Source: Bagarius yarrelli | Lineage: Eukaryota > Chordata > Actinopteri > Siluriformes > Sisoridae | NCBI GenBank assembly: GCA_005784505.1 | Contig: VCAZ01000037.1 | Location: 410,001 to 474,000, forward strand | Length of the DNA stretch: 64,000 nt | Direction: 5' to 3' | In this document: positions 45,977 to 56,439 of the stretch, piece by piece | How the letters are laid out: each line of letters begins with the position of its first letter | Position numbering within the stretch: position 1 is the first letter of the stretch | The notes under the pieces: generated by a model | Seen by the model: only the letters and a program-made list of their open reading frames with translations | What the model was told of the DNA's origin: nothing | Databases searched by the model: none | Program-made: the position numbers and the translations under genes

Positions 45977-46201
45977 TAGATGTTATGGATGGGAGATTAG
46001 AATGGTTTAAAAAAGGGATTGGCACCCTTTAACACTCAAAAAAGACCATTTAAGGCAGTTTGTGTTTTGTATTTATAAAATTATTGAACTACTATAGAGA
46101 ACATTTTGTCTGTGTGACAGATTTCTTCAAGTCATCCTTATATTTATTCAATACAAAGTCGAACTTAAATAATCCACTTGCATATTAACGATATATAGTG
46201 A

Positions 46202-46269
<68 letters not shown>

Positions 46270-46738
46270 TATATATATAGAGTAATAGTATATGATAGTG
46301 AATTAAAATATATATATTTTAGATGTTTAATGTGATTTTTACTTGTGAACCTCTCCACATCAGGTCTATAAGACGTTACATTTCACACAGGATTGTAAAC
46401 TGTCGTCTGTGAGGCATAAGCCATTGTGTTCTGTGAAATGTGTTCTGTGAAATATTGAAATTCTGCACATGACTGCTAGGTAGCAGTACGATACCATGAT
46501 GGCAGTAAGCGAATTTTTTTTTTTTTTTTGCTAGGGAATATTCAAGTTGTCCAGCAGATTCGCTTCATAAAAAAAATCCATGTTGTTTAAACCTGATTTT
46601 GGATCTCTTTTCTCTTCAGTTGCAAGTTAAGCAGTTCTCAATGCACCCAATATAAATCGGGCTTGGATATGAACAATTTGCATGTGGCTTGCCTGGGGGT
46701 GAAGCATGCTGCTTGCAGTTTTAGACACTGCTGTTATG
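45977..46738. repeat. Duplicated segment, copy B
   Basis: Direct copy of 42717-44500 lacking the 0.9-kb insertion, and carrying its own expansion of TA dinucleotides. The two copies are clearly diverged, with many substitutions and small gaps, so the duplication is not recent. It ends at about 46738, exactly where the DIRS-like fragment begins. Confidence 0.75.
46206..46280. repeat. (TA)n microsatellite
   Basis: A long, nearly perfect TA array of about 75 bp interrupts copy B. At the same place copy A has unrelated unique sequence. Confidence 0.97.
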
Positions 46739-46739
46739 C

Positions 46740-48130
46740 ATGCCAAGCTCCTGTTTGTCCCTGTTTGATTACAGCGCCTGGTTGCCAAGGCTCGGCATAG
46801 GCTAACGTTGTGCGTCTCGCAGGTTGAGCTAGCAGAGGGTGTTGAGACAGGCTTGGCCCTATTGCAACTCCCCCGAGGAGGATTGGCACTGGGGAGATTA
46901 CAGAGCCACTAATACATTCTCCTGCCTATAAGTAACTTATAGGTGGTGACTTGAGCCGTAACCAGGCTGGATCTAGTCTGGCTGACCGGCCAATAAAAGG
47001 GCCATTGGCCTGAGAGCCAAACAACCACCTCCAAAACAGTGCTTCTTTTTTTGTATTATAGACCTTCATGCCGAGATTTCAATGTCCTGAAAAAGAACAA
47101 CACTCCTATTTCTTTAGCATCAGCCCATTAGCTTATGCTAACCTGGCTAATGCCTAGGGTGGAAAAGATGACAAGCTATTTGTCGCCCACGGCAGCAGCA
47201 TTGTTGAAAGCCACCCACTGGGTCGCCTAGAACCACCTCAGGTCAACTGGCTTTGGGACCTGGTTAGAGTGGCGAAGTTATTCCAGAAACAGTCCAAGAA
47301 CTGTGCCGGGTCACAGATCTTTCCATTCAAACCACAAAGAAGATAGCCAGAGCTGCAAGCCAGTTGATGACAGCTCTGGTGGCAACAAAGAGACTGTGGT
47401 GCAACCTGGCAAAGATGCAGGATCTGCCTCTTTAGTGCAACAATGGGCAAGGCCATGGAGAGGTTCCAGAAGGCAATAAAGCAGCATTTAAACACTATCT
47501 GCTGTACAGTTTCCGGACGAAACACAGCATTCACCGCACAGAAACACAGCATTCCCCACACTCCACTGAGGGTGAAAGTTGATCAGCGTCACTCCCAGCC
47601 AGGGACCGCTAGGAAGTGAACAGATTTAAGGATCGTTTTTCTGACCATGAGGTCTGAGGCAAAAGGTTTGCGACCCTAAGAGGTCAGGCCTTCAGGAGCT
47701 AACTTGCTGGTCTGGTCCTCCATCTGCCCACGGGAGTACCAAATTTTAGTGGCTGGTCTTATAGTTGTGAGACAATACTCCATTCCAGAGTCTCTGACCC
47801 AAGAAAGCACTATGCCCTTGGAGGGAACCCCTTTTTGATGCAGAGACAAAACTGTACCCAAGCATAGTTAAGATCTCTCAATCTGGTTATGTCTCTTAAG
47901 TTTTTACTAACACTCATAGTGCTACAGGCCCAGACCAGGAATGGTTGAATCATCTAAGGCATGGAGGCCCTGAATGGCCCCCGGCGGATATCTTTAGTGC
48001 AGCAGACTGGTCCAACCCAACACACATTTTTCCACTTTTATCATCATTTAGATCTGGCGGCTATGCCTGGATCCAAGCTTTTATTGTCTTTATTGTGCTT
48101 CAGCACACTGACTTGATCCACTTCAACACA
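46740..48130 (+). mobile_element. DIRS-like retroelement fragment: gag and recombinase end
   Basis: Plus-strand relics: a gag-like block reading RVTDLSIQTTKKIARAASQL and then MTALVATKRLWCNLAKM (47310-47425), and, after a jump, the tyrosine recombinase end reading ADIFSAADWSNPTH at about 47983. DIRS elements carry gag, reverse transcriptase/RNase H and a tyrosine recombinase instead of an integrase. Here the entire reverse transcriptase is missing, so the fragment has a large internal deletion. Its gag text differs from the copy at 56440. Confidence 0.7.
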
Positions 48131-48389
48131 TATCTTTGAGACCTGAAGACTACCTGAACCAAACCTTTTTATCTTGCTTGGGCCTTTTCAAAGGACAGTA
48201 GCATAGGTGATGCTGCAGACTGGTTCTGTTTAGCACACATTTCTTCAAAGTCTGGCTATTAAGAAGACCTAACCTCTTTGTCCTGCCTGTGCCCTACACT
48301 GGGAAAAGTGGTTTGGCAGTATGGCAGCATGGGCACCTCCCAATACCTATAGTGTTTTAACACAGCTAGTGTTTTTGAAGAAGAGGGTT

Positions 48390-48730
48390 ACAAGTGCGTC
48401 AGACTGCAATCTTACAGGAAGCATTCCCGTAGCGCTTTCAGATAGCATCCCTTTCCCTTGTGGAATCGAGTCTACATACATAACCTCAGAGATATTCTTC
48501 TACCATTGTTATGCTGATACACCTTTTCCTTATTTCTCCCAGACAAACAACATCTTTCGCCTGGATCTCAGCATGTCTGACAGACATATTTAATTGTGGG
48601 TGGCAGCTCAACAGCTAAAACTTAACTTCAACAAAAATAAACTGCTCTTTATCCTAGCTGATTTGTCCTCATGAATCTTGCATGAATCACCATAGACAAC
48701 TCTCCCCTTCAATCACTGCCTTAAGACTTT
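48390..48730 (+). mobile_element. LINE reverse-transcriptase fragment
   Basis: The plus strand reads FYHCYADTPFPYFSQ near 48500, then 'gatctcagcatgtctgacag' (ISACLTD-type). This is the active-site region of the same LINE group as 3770-4560, with YADT in place of YADDT. The frame is broken throughout. A probable 3' tail is 'caatatacaaatacaaatg' at 49482-49500, now separated by two insertions. Confidence 0.6.
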
Positions 48731-48916
48731 TGAGTGTTCTGGTACCAACATGGTTGAATGAATTTCCTATCAATCTCAGAACAGTGGAGTCAACACTGGC
48801 TTTCTTCAGATGATTATTGAAAAACTACCTCTTTCCTAAATACTTAAATACACTAAAAACACTTTACATTTCTTTTTTGGGGGGGCATTTTTGTCTTATT
48901 GAAAAGACAGATTAGA

Positions 48917-49045
48917 TATGAAGCGGGGAAGAGAGAGGGGGTGGGACCTAGAGGACCCAAGCCGCAATCAAATCCGAGTCGCTGGAGTGCAACGGTGCAT
49001 GAGTGCCGATGCCTTAACCCACTATACCACTGCGCTGGCTAACAT
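48917..49045 (-). repeat. Candidate tRNA-derived SINE
   Basis: On the minus strand the block starts AGCCAGCGCAGTGGTATAGT, then GGGTTAAGGCATC, which resembles a tRNA acceptor stem plus A box. About 40 bases on there is GACTCGGATTTGATTGC in place of the B box (GGTTCGAATCC). The final part is CT-rich. The layout fits a tRNA-type SINE head. The B box is imperfect and no cloverleaf was folded, so I do not call a tRNA gene. Confidence 0.4.
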
Positions 49046-49159
49046 TTCTAATCTCTTCTGTTGCTCATTTTTAACAGTTTTAGGGTTGTTATTCTTCTTT
49101 TTTTGTTATCCAGAGTATAACAGTAGCTGTCCAATGATGAATCTCAAAGACCTTTTGTA

Positions 49160-49400
49160 CATCTGTATGCAAAGCTTGTGGTCAGTGATGGTCCGAATGC
49201 TTTTCCACATTTGTCTGTAGTCAGAGTTGTTGTGGAAATGCTCTGCAATGCGCAGTTCATGTGCATGCTTGGCTGTACTAATGCCCTTTTTCAGGTTGAC
49301 CTTGGCTCTGCTGTAGTCCTCTGCATCGTTAGATTTAAAAGCAGCATTTCTTCCTTTATCAAGAGGTGGAGCTCAGAGTTTATCTATGGCTTCTGATTGC
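49160..49400 (-). mobile_element. LINE linker-region fragment
   Basis: The minus strand contains text such as 'cttgataaaggaagaaatgc', 'gactacagcagagccaaggt' and 'catgcacatgaactgcgcat'. It corresponds to the stretch between endonuclease and reverse transcriptase of fish LINEs, approximately AAFKSNDAEDYSRAKVNLKK. Only about 240 bp are preserved. It is inserted between two plus-strand LINE pieces. Confidence 0.55.
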
Positions 49401-49504
49401 TTATTTGGGACAAACTTATTTTTTCACTGTTACTGTTACATTTTGTGTCAAAACGCTTGAAACAAAGTCCATTGTTGAAAGCAATATACAAATACAAATG
49501 AATT

Positions 49505-50050
49505 AAATTGGCCTATAGAATGGAGATCCTAACCAACTTTTACCAATGCATTATCACCATGTGGTATGGTGGCTTCAACGGTGTGTGCAATAAAATTACT
49601 GCAAAGGGTAGTGAAAACAGCACAACACATTACTGGCACTCACCTACCTGCCATCAACTCTCTTTAACAAAGTTGAAGTCTGTGCAGAGTAAACACCCTA
49701 GTCACAACCTCCTTTCGTCCAGGAGAAGATACATATCCATTCGCATCAAAATCAGTAGGTTCAGGGCCATTTTGCCCCACAACCTTTTAAAGTCTACACT
49801 ACACCAATAGGACACACATGTCTTACTATGTTTTAGCACTTTGCCATTCTGCTTCACCATGTACATTTTGCAACATTTTTTTAGTATAATAGATATAGAT
49901 AAATACACAGCATTCAGATACATACACACAAATTATCTGTATATACACTGTACATTATCTCTGTTACTGATGTACATACAATGTACATAATGCACGCATT
50001 TTACACAATATATAACCTTTAAAAAAAAGTAAAAGTAAAAAAAAAAAGGG
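49505..50050 (+). mobile_element. LINE 3' fragment (RT thumb and tail)
   Basis: The plus strand from about 49520 reads MEILTNFYQCIITMWYGGFN, then HYWHSPTCHQLS and LLSSRRRYISIRI...SRFRAILPHNLL. This is the C-terminal part of L2/CR1-type LINE proteins, with the usual ITVWYG and KRYRSIK blocks in altered form. A noncoding tail follows, ending in an A-rich run at about 50022-50048. Frame and stops show that it is inactive. Confidence 0.65.
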
Positions 50051-51202
50051 ACTTACCCTGCATTTGTGATGTATATTGACCTCTTTGGCTAACTGATGCA
50101 AACACATACGATATATTCCTCCTTAGATTTCTATATACAATACAAACCATAAAAAGTTAGTTACAAGTTTTTCAAAAAGCAGATATCATACGACATACTG
50201 AAATACCACATATTCAGTAAAATGTGGGTTTTGTCTTACAAAAGTTTTTTTAATTTTGTGATTTTTTTTTCTTAGTCTAATTTTTTTAAACAATTTATAG
50301 TAACCAAGTCACTCCCACGGGTAAACCAGAGGTCCTGTTTAAACTTTCAATCAACATTGTGAAGCATCTGCTTTGGGAAATTCTTTTGAAGTCTTATAGG
50401 CTAATGCAAGTGTAATTGGTTATTTAAGCATAATGTCATTGCTGTGTCGCTGGCTAATTTGTTTATATAGGAATCACTAGCAGAAATTCAAAATGCTTTA
50501 AAATGTGAGAAATTTTTAAGAAAACTTTTATTTTAAGAACAGTGACTGAAAACAAAGAAAACAGTGTCTTAAAACCTGGCCTGCAGGAGCAACTGTTGTC
50601 GGCAGGAGCAGACAGTCAGGTTGTTGTGTATGCAGTGACTTGTTAAGTAACTTACATGTGACTTTTATGTTTATATAAAATTAGCTTTTCCATATTAAAA
50701 GCAGAGTGCCACATAGTGCCAGTGAGCACAGGGAGACTGAATCTAATTGCGCAATACTAAGAATAAATCTGCTGGGTGGGCATCTATTTCTGACTCATAT
50801 ATTCAGTGCATTGTTACATTTATGTTATTTTATTAAAAAAAAAAAAACAAGTATTATTACAAGGAATACCACACTAGACTTAACAGTTATACAAAATACA
50901 GGCAAGCATAATTAAGTTACTCTGCCATGTAATTGTACTGAGCTGTGATGAATTTACCATCTTGTGTGTTAATTCATGCTTTTTAGTGGTGTTTTAGCTA
51001 ATCTTTGAAAGTGGTTAACCTAATAAAGTAAACAACCGTTATGCTAACATCGAGGGGTGTAGAAAAAAAATTCAGCTCCTATTAATGATGTTTTTGCTTT
51101 TAATTAACTTATAAAAGCCTGTGTGCTTTCCTTTTAGTTTAAAATTTGTGGCAATTCGTGACAGGGAATGACAAACTTTTTTTGACAGAACTTTTATTCA
51201 AA
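50051..51202. other. Intergenic, nothing recognised
   Basis: AT-rich; no gene or repeat family was identified. Confidence 0.4.
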
Positions 51203-51358
51203 TTACTTGCATGCTTCTTCCTCAAGTGACTGCTTCCACTTGCTGCTGACCTTTGGGGATTTGGGAACTTCATCTTCTTTAAGGAAAATTCTGAAGGTCT
51301 GGCCGTGTTTAAGCAGAGGCTCTTCCACCAGATTGTGGCCACAATCGTGGCTGCTCAT
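51203..51358 (-). CDS. 51-residue ORF followed at once by a polyadenylation signal
   Basis: On the minus strand ATG 51358 opens 51 codons: MSSHDCGHNLVEEP, HGQTFRIFLKEDEVPKSPK, KWKQSLEEEACK and TAA at 51205-51203. It is strongly charged, has a very ordinary protein composition and does not look like random ORF text. AATAAA starts six bases after the stop, and a short A run (AAAAAAA) follows about 11 bases later. I do not recognise the family. Options are a small real gene, the last exon of a spliced gene (the AG of GAGCAG near the start could be an acceptor), or a processed pseudogene fragment with its A tail. A TGA stop lies directly before the ATG. Confidence 0.4.
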   Translation of the reverse strand: MSSHDCGHNLVEEPLLKHGQTFRIFLKEDEVPKSPKVSSKWKQSLEEEACK

Positions 51359-51762
51359 TCAATCCAAGGGTTAAAAAGCCATTTTTACATTAGAGCACTT
51401 GATAAGGTGCTATTGATTACACTTTTTAGGTTTTTGGTCTTATGGTATGCTGCTTTAAAGTTAATAGTTATCACTCTGTGCTCAAATCTCAACTCAAGTG
51501 ACTATGTAGCTATTACATATTTTCACTGCTATTGGGTGTGTGTCACTGATAGTTCGACTGACCTGATTTGTTAGTTTCGAAAGAAAATGTTTCCAGATTT
51601 TTTTTCAGCAGCCTGGTAGCATTGAGTTTTGAGACAGTTCTTCAGCAGGGTAGCATTGAGTTTTGATTCTGAGGATATTATCCTACACACTGCATTATAT
51701 GATCCTTTAGGACGCCGGTATTTGCTTGCAATTTGTTAACCTATAAGACTTCAAAAAAATTA

Positions 51763-53117
51763 CAGGGAGTGCATAATTAGGCAAGTTGTTGTATTTTTTT
51801 TTAGGAGAGGATTAATTTTATTATTGAACAACCACCATGTTCTCAATGAACCCAAAAAACTCATAATATCAAAGCTTAATTTTTGGAATAGTTTTTAGTT
51901 TGTTTTAGTTTTAGGCAACTTTTAGTAGCTAATTATTAGGCTTTTTAGGAGGACGAGGTATAGCTGTCAATTATAGTGAAAAACAAATATTATACTGTCA
52001 TTTCAATTTTTTATTAGTGTGACAGCAACCACAGCCTCCCATTAAGCAAAATTAAACCACATCTAATATTCCAGTTTCTGACATTCAAACTTAATATGAA
52101 CAAATCAGTGACCAAATAGCCAAATTTCTTGCAAGGACCTCAAAAGCCTGCCAGCCATGGATTCTGCAGTGTTTTATGTTTTGATCTGTTCACCAGCAAC
52201 CCCATCAGTGTGCATCAGCACCTCCCAGATACTTGTCAGAGAGGTGTACTGTTTTCCCTCCTTGTAAATCTCAGATTTTCATGATGATTCTCTGATGGAC
52301 CACAGGTTCTCTATGGGTTCAGATCAGGTGAACAAGGAGGCCAAGTCATTACTTTTTCTTCTTTTAGACCCTTTCTTTTGACCTTGCCAGCCACGCTGTG
52401 GAGTAGTACTTGGACGCGTGTGATGGAGCATTGTCCTGCATGAAAATCATGTTTTTCTTGAAGGATGCAGACTTCTTCCTGTACCACTGCTTGACTGCTT
52501 GAGAAGGTTCTTCCAGAAACTGGCAGTAGGACTGGCAGTTGGAGGTGAGACTTGACCATCCTCAACCCGAAAAGCCCCACAGAATACCACCAACCATAGA
52601 TCTGAGAACCAGTACTTCACCTCTGACCTTGCTGGCGTCTGAGACGGACTGGAGACTCTCTGCCCTTTACCGAGGCCACGGGCCCATCCAGAGACTCATG
52701 TGAAGCGAGATATTGTTGGCGTCAGTTTCGGTGGTTCAGCAGGGCCCTTCTGAGTATGCATTGGGCTTTTGGGCACTCCAGTGATGTTGCACTCTGAAAA
52801 AAAACTGGTGGCAAATGGCAACTTGACGTTCACATTCTTGGGTTTTGAACGCTTCTTTGACCCTGTTTGATAAATGCATTGTTCGATATCACGCTCACCT
52901 CAGAAGCTTGGCAAATACTATCCCTCTCAGATATCTAAACTTTTCTCTAAGGTGAATCAGGATTAAGCCACAAAAGTTTGCCTAATAATGTAATTTATCT
53001 AGGACTGGATGCACTACCTAATATGCTTAATTGGTAGTAGGCTTTCGAGCCTATACAGCTTGGAGTAAGACAAAACATGGATAAAGAGATGATTTGGTCA
53101 AAATACTCATTTGCCTA
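51763..53117 (-). mobile_element. Tc1/mariner-type transposon, nearly full length but dead
   Basis: The left end CAGGGAGTGCATAATTAGGC follows a TA. The right end keeps 'aatactcatttgcctag' but lacks the last 20 or so bases of its inverted repeat. The transposase is on the minus strand. A clear block is MTWPPCSPDLNP near 52320, the second-Asp motif of the DDE domain, preceded in another frame by text like FMQDNAPSHA (around 52430). The sequence matches, word for word in many stretches, an element abundant in many fish genomes. Several frameshifts and small insertions are seen, so it is inactive. Confidence 0.88.
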
Positions 53118-54649
53118 GTTTAAAGTAATTAAATTTTAAATACATGTTTTACTCATATCATGTATGTATTTTGATAATAAAGGTTAGCTTCAAAACTAAA
53201 ATTACTGTTGTCACTGAAGTAGCATAATTATTTGTAAGATTCCAACAGAACAGTACAGTCAACAAAACTTTCCATGATGAAGAAGCAGGTAGTACCGCAT
53301 GCCAGCAAGGAAGGAAAAAAACAAAACAACAAAGTGACCAATCGGTTGGGAAAAAGGAAAGTTGTCATCTTTTATCTTTTAATAGTCTACATACTGTATC
53401 ACTTGAATGCTTAGTAATCTGTACATTTAAAACAAAATAATCAACAAATGTAGCAATGAATACATTTTTAAATCATAAAATCTTCACAATAATACTTGCT
53501 ATCACCCCTGTCCATGTAATTTTATGTTTCTGACCGATCCATCCCCATGTATAAAAGAAACAATTATGTGGTTCTTACAGCATAAGGTTTGGGGACCCCT
53601 GCAAAAAAACCCCTCTAAATTTAAATAAAAGGATTACAGGGGAAATTAAATGAAAAGTTAAAATATCATACCAAATGTAAATGCCAAGTTTACTGTATTG
53701 TGTCAAATTATAGACAATCAACAACACAGAGTATCTGAATTGCCAACATAAGAAGGGATTTCAGCTGGCGAAGGTGCACACTAGTAATGAGTTGTTTATG
53801 CTTTGGAATATGGAAAAAAAGAATCCCACTAATCATTTTTTTCCAGAATGACTGTGAGACTATGTTTTGCATTTTTAATGCAGCAGGAATGACCTACCAT
53901 AGCAAAATTTCCCAAAAGCATGAAAAAGTTCGAACCTCAACTTCACATTCTCTATTGGTTATCATAAGGGTGGGGAAATAGGCTTTTGTACTAATACAAC
54001 TTTGTCTGTTATTTTCTCTACCGTGTTGTAAATGGGCGATTTTCAGATCATCACTATAATATTATTAGATTCTTTACTAAATAAAAAAATACAATATTTA
54101 AAACGTTAAAATATCTACTATTAGAAGTGTCTGCGTTACAACAGGATATCAGTCCTTTTTTTAAACATTGTTGCATAACTTTAGTTGAAGACTTTACGAC
54201 TTTACGTAAACATTTTTGGCACTAGTCTGTGGTCGTCTTACTTCTAATTTCTAACGTTTACATAATGTCTGAGATGTACATTAATATTTAATATCTAGCA
54301 TAACAGTTGTGTTTACTATGATACAGCATGCTGCCCATAATAGCTAGCTAATTTTAGCTACATTGCTATTAACAGTACTCAACAATTGTTAGCCAAAAGC
54401 TAGCTATGGATCTATCATTAAATTATAGGATTGGAACACATATAAATAGACAGCAAAAATTAAGTGAGATCTTATACTATATGTACTATAATGTCTTCAG
54501 GGAGATTGTCCCTTTGATGTCTAGACAGTCAGACTAGCTAAAAAGAATTTGCTATCAGAGGATCTTGGCCAGAAACTCAACGTACATTTAATAATATTTA
54601 GGTGCCTTGCACTAAAATAAACACTGACCGGTTACGTTTTTCACTCCTT
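53118..54649. other. Intergenic, nothing recognised
   Basis: AT-rich. No coding pattern or repeat is evident. Confidence 0.4.
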
Positions 54650-54835
54650 CAACGTTTTGTCCTCCTTGTGTGCAGGGGTGATTACTCTCGAATCACGATC
54701 GCCATTCCTTTTACAACAACGTAGCAGTAAAACACAGTATTGTATCAAACCACGGTATAACGACAAAGTTGACGCGCTGTCCACGCATTTCGCTTAAACT
54801 CGCATGCGCAAAATTGTGCACATGCGCTGTGTACA
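54650..54835. promoter_or_regulatory. Candidate CpG-containing promoter with NRF1 sites
   Basis: In AT-rich, CpG-poor surroundings this block has more than ten CpG dinucleotides. It includes a perfect NRF1 core, CGCATGCGCA at 54801-54810, and a second, GCACATGCGCT, at 54819-54828. NRF1 sites of this kind are typical of TATA-less promoters of broadly expressed genes. No coding exon was found next to it on either strand. It might be the distant start of the 606-residue zinc-finger gene (minus strand, about 16 kb away) or of an unseen transcript. Confidence 0.35.
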
Positions 54836-54935
54836 CTAATGATGGGACGCTTGGTCGTTTTCGGCGAACCGGTTCTTTCGAACAGTTCGTTCCATTGAAT
54901 CGGTTAAAAAGCGATTTACCAGTTCTTTTACGCCC
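54836..54935. repeat. Fragment of a dispersed 'gaaccggttctttcgaac' repeat
   Basis: The text 'gatgggacgcttggtcg' then 'cgaaccggttctttcgaaca' and 'ttgaatcggttaaaaagcga' is familiar from non-autonomous DNA elements widespread in fish. Only about 100 bp are present and no ends can be set. Confidence 0.4.
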
Positions 54936-56439
54936 TAACGCAATGATGTCGTTATTGACTACGCAAAATTAGGTTATTAGGTTCATAATCACATACCGGG
55001 ATTGAAAATTGACTTAAAACATTCAAACGTATAAAGTCAGTAATCACAAGTCATTTAAAACGTCATTATTATGATCTGATAAGCTTCTCACAATTAGTTT
55101 TGCACTTGAAAACACTCAACATAAAATACCAAAAGTGGTTGGAAAACAAAGAATGTTTCACAAGTCTCGCAAAAATATGCAAAAAAAAAGGGGAAACACC
55201 TGCCACTGCGGCGGTCACCACCTTAGGGGAAAAAAATGACAATTGGCTTACAACCAGTGGAGTGCTAGTAGTGATAAATCCTAATATAAAACCCGTTTTC
55301 AAGAAATGAATAAAACTGATAGCAATAGACATTAGAATAAGCCATCATTTATTATAATCAATGTGTCAAAAGATGCTTGCAGTCTCTTATAATCACAACT
55401 TAACAGGCTTCTCTAGTGGTCATATTGCCATAGCTGAATACACAGCCATGAAAACAATTAGCAAGTTAAAGTGCCACCACAAAAAATTGACTTAAAGTAA
55501 CTTGTGAGAAAAGAACCATCTGTAAAGTCTACATAATATTTTATTGACTGATTAAATGAACAGATCCATAACTATAAATTAACACTTAATTAACACTGAC
55601 ACTTATACAACATATACAACCTAAATTCAGAAAAACTTTTAATAAAAGAAAAAAAAACCCAAAAGACTTTCAAATAACACAAGCCAATATTTCATTCACA
55701 ATAGAACACAGTTAACACAATAGAACAGAGATAACATAAATGTTTACACTGGGAATACAATTTTATGGACAAAATCTTTTAAATTTAAAGCCTGCTAGAA
55801 GTCTTCAAATAGGTGGGACGGGGAATGTTTACCATGGTGTAGCATCTCCTCTTCTTCTCAAAACAGTTTGAAGTCCTCTCAGACATTATGAGTTTCTGGT
55901 GTTTTGGTGTTGGAATTTGGTCAAGTTAGCACCTGGACTCTTCTATTATGAAGCCATGCTGTTGTAATAGCTGCAGTATGTTTTTGCATTGTCTGCTAAA
56001 ATACATAAGGTCTTTCCTGAAATAGACGTTGTCAGAGATGGTGGCTTTTTAACTGATAGCTGCTAAAACGCTGAAAGGTCTTCCTTCTCTTTAGCCTTAA
56101 GGACACTGCAATTTCCAACAACAATGTGAAAGCACGACTGTGCTTCTGTTTGCATATGTCTTTCTTTTTGCATGATAGAACTTGCATGATGTCAAATAAA
56201 TTAGATTAATAAGTTGCTAATTTGAAAGAAATTATATCATAACACAAACTGGCTCGAGGCATAAGCAAATGAAGCGGCTGCTTAGGGCCCACATGGCCAC
56301 CAGAGGGCCCCCAAAGAGTACATGAATGAGTAAATTTTATTTCTTTATTTACATTATTGTTGTGTCAAGTGTACCTCTGATTTTTTTTGAAAAGGCTAAT
56401 GAAATTGGTTGTGTAGAATTTGCACGTCTTTTGCTTGTG
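54936..56439. other. Intergenic, nothing recognised
   Basis: No gene or repeat family was identified. A small plus-strand ORF at 55100-55309 has no recognisable motif. Confidence 0.4.

Noticed and set aside
48917..49045. Functional tRNA gene
   Set aside because: The B box is imperfect and the 3' half does not obviously pair with the 5' half, so a SINE-type relic is the safer reading.
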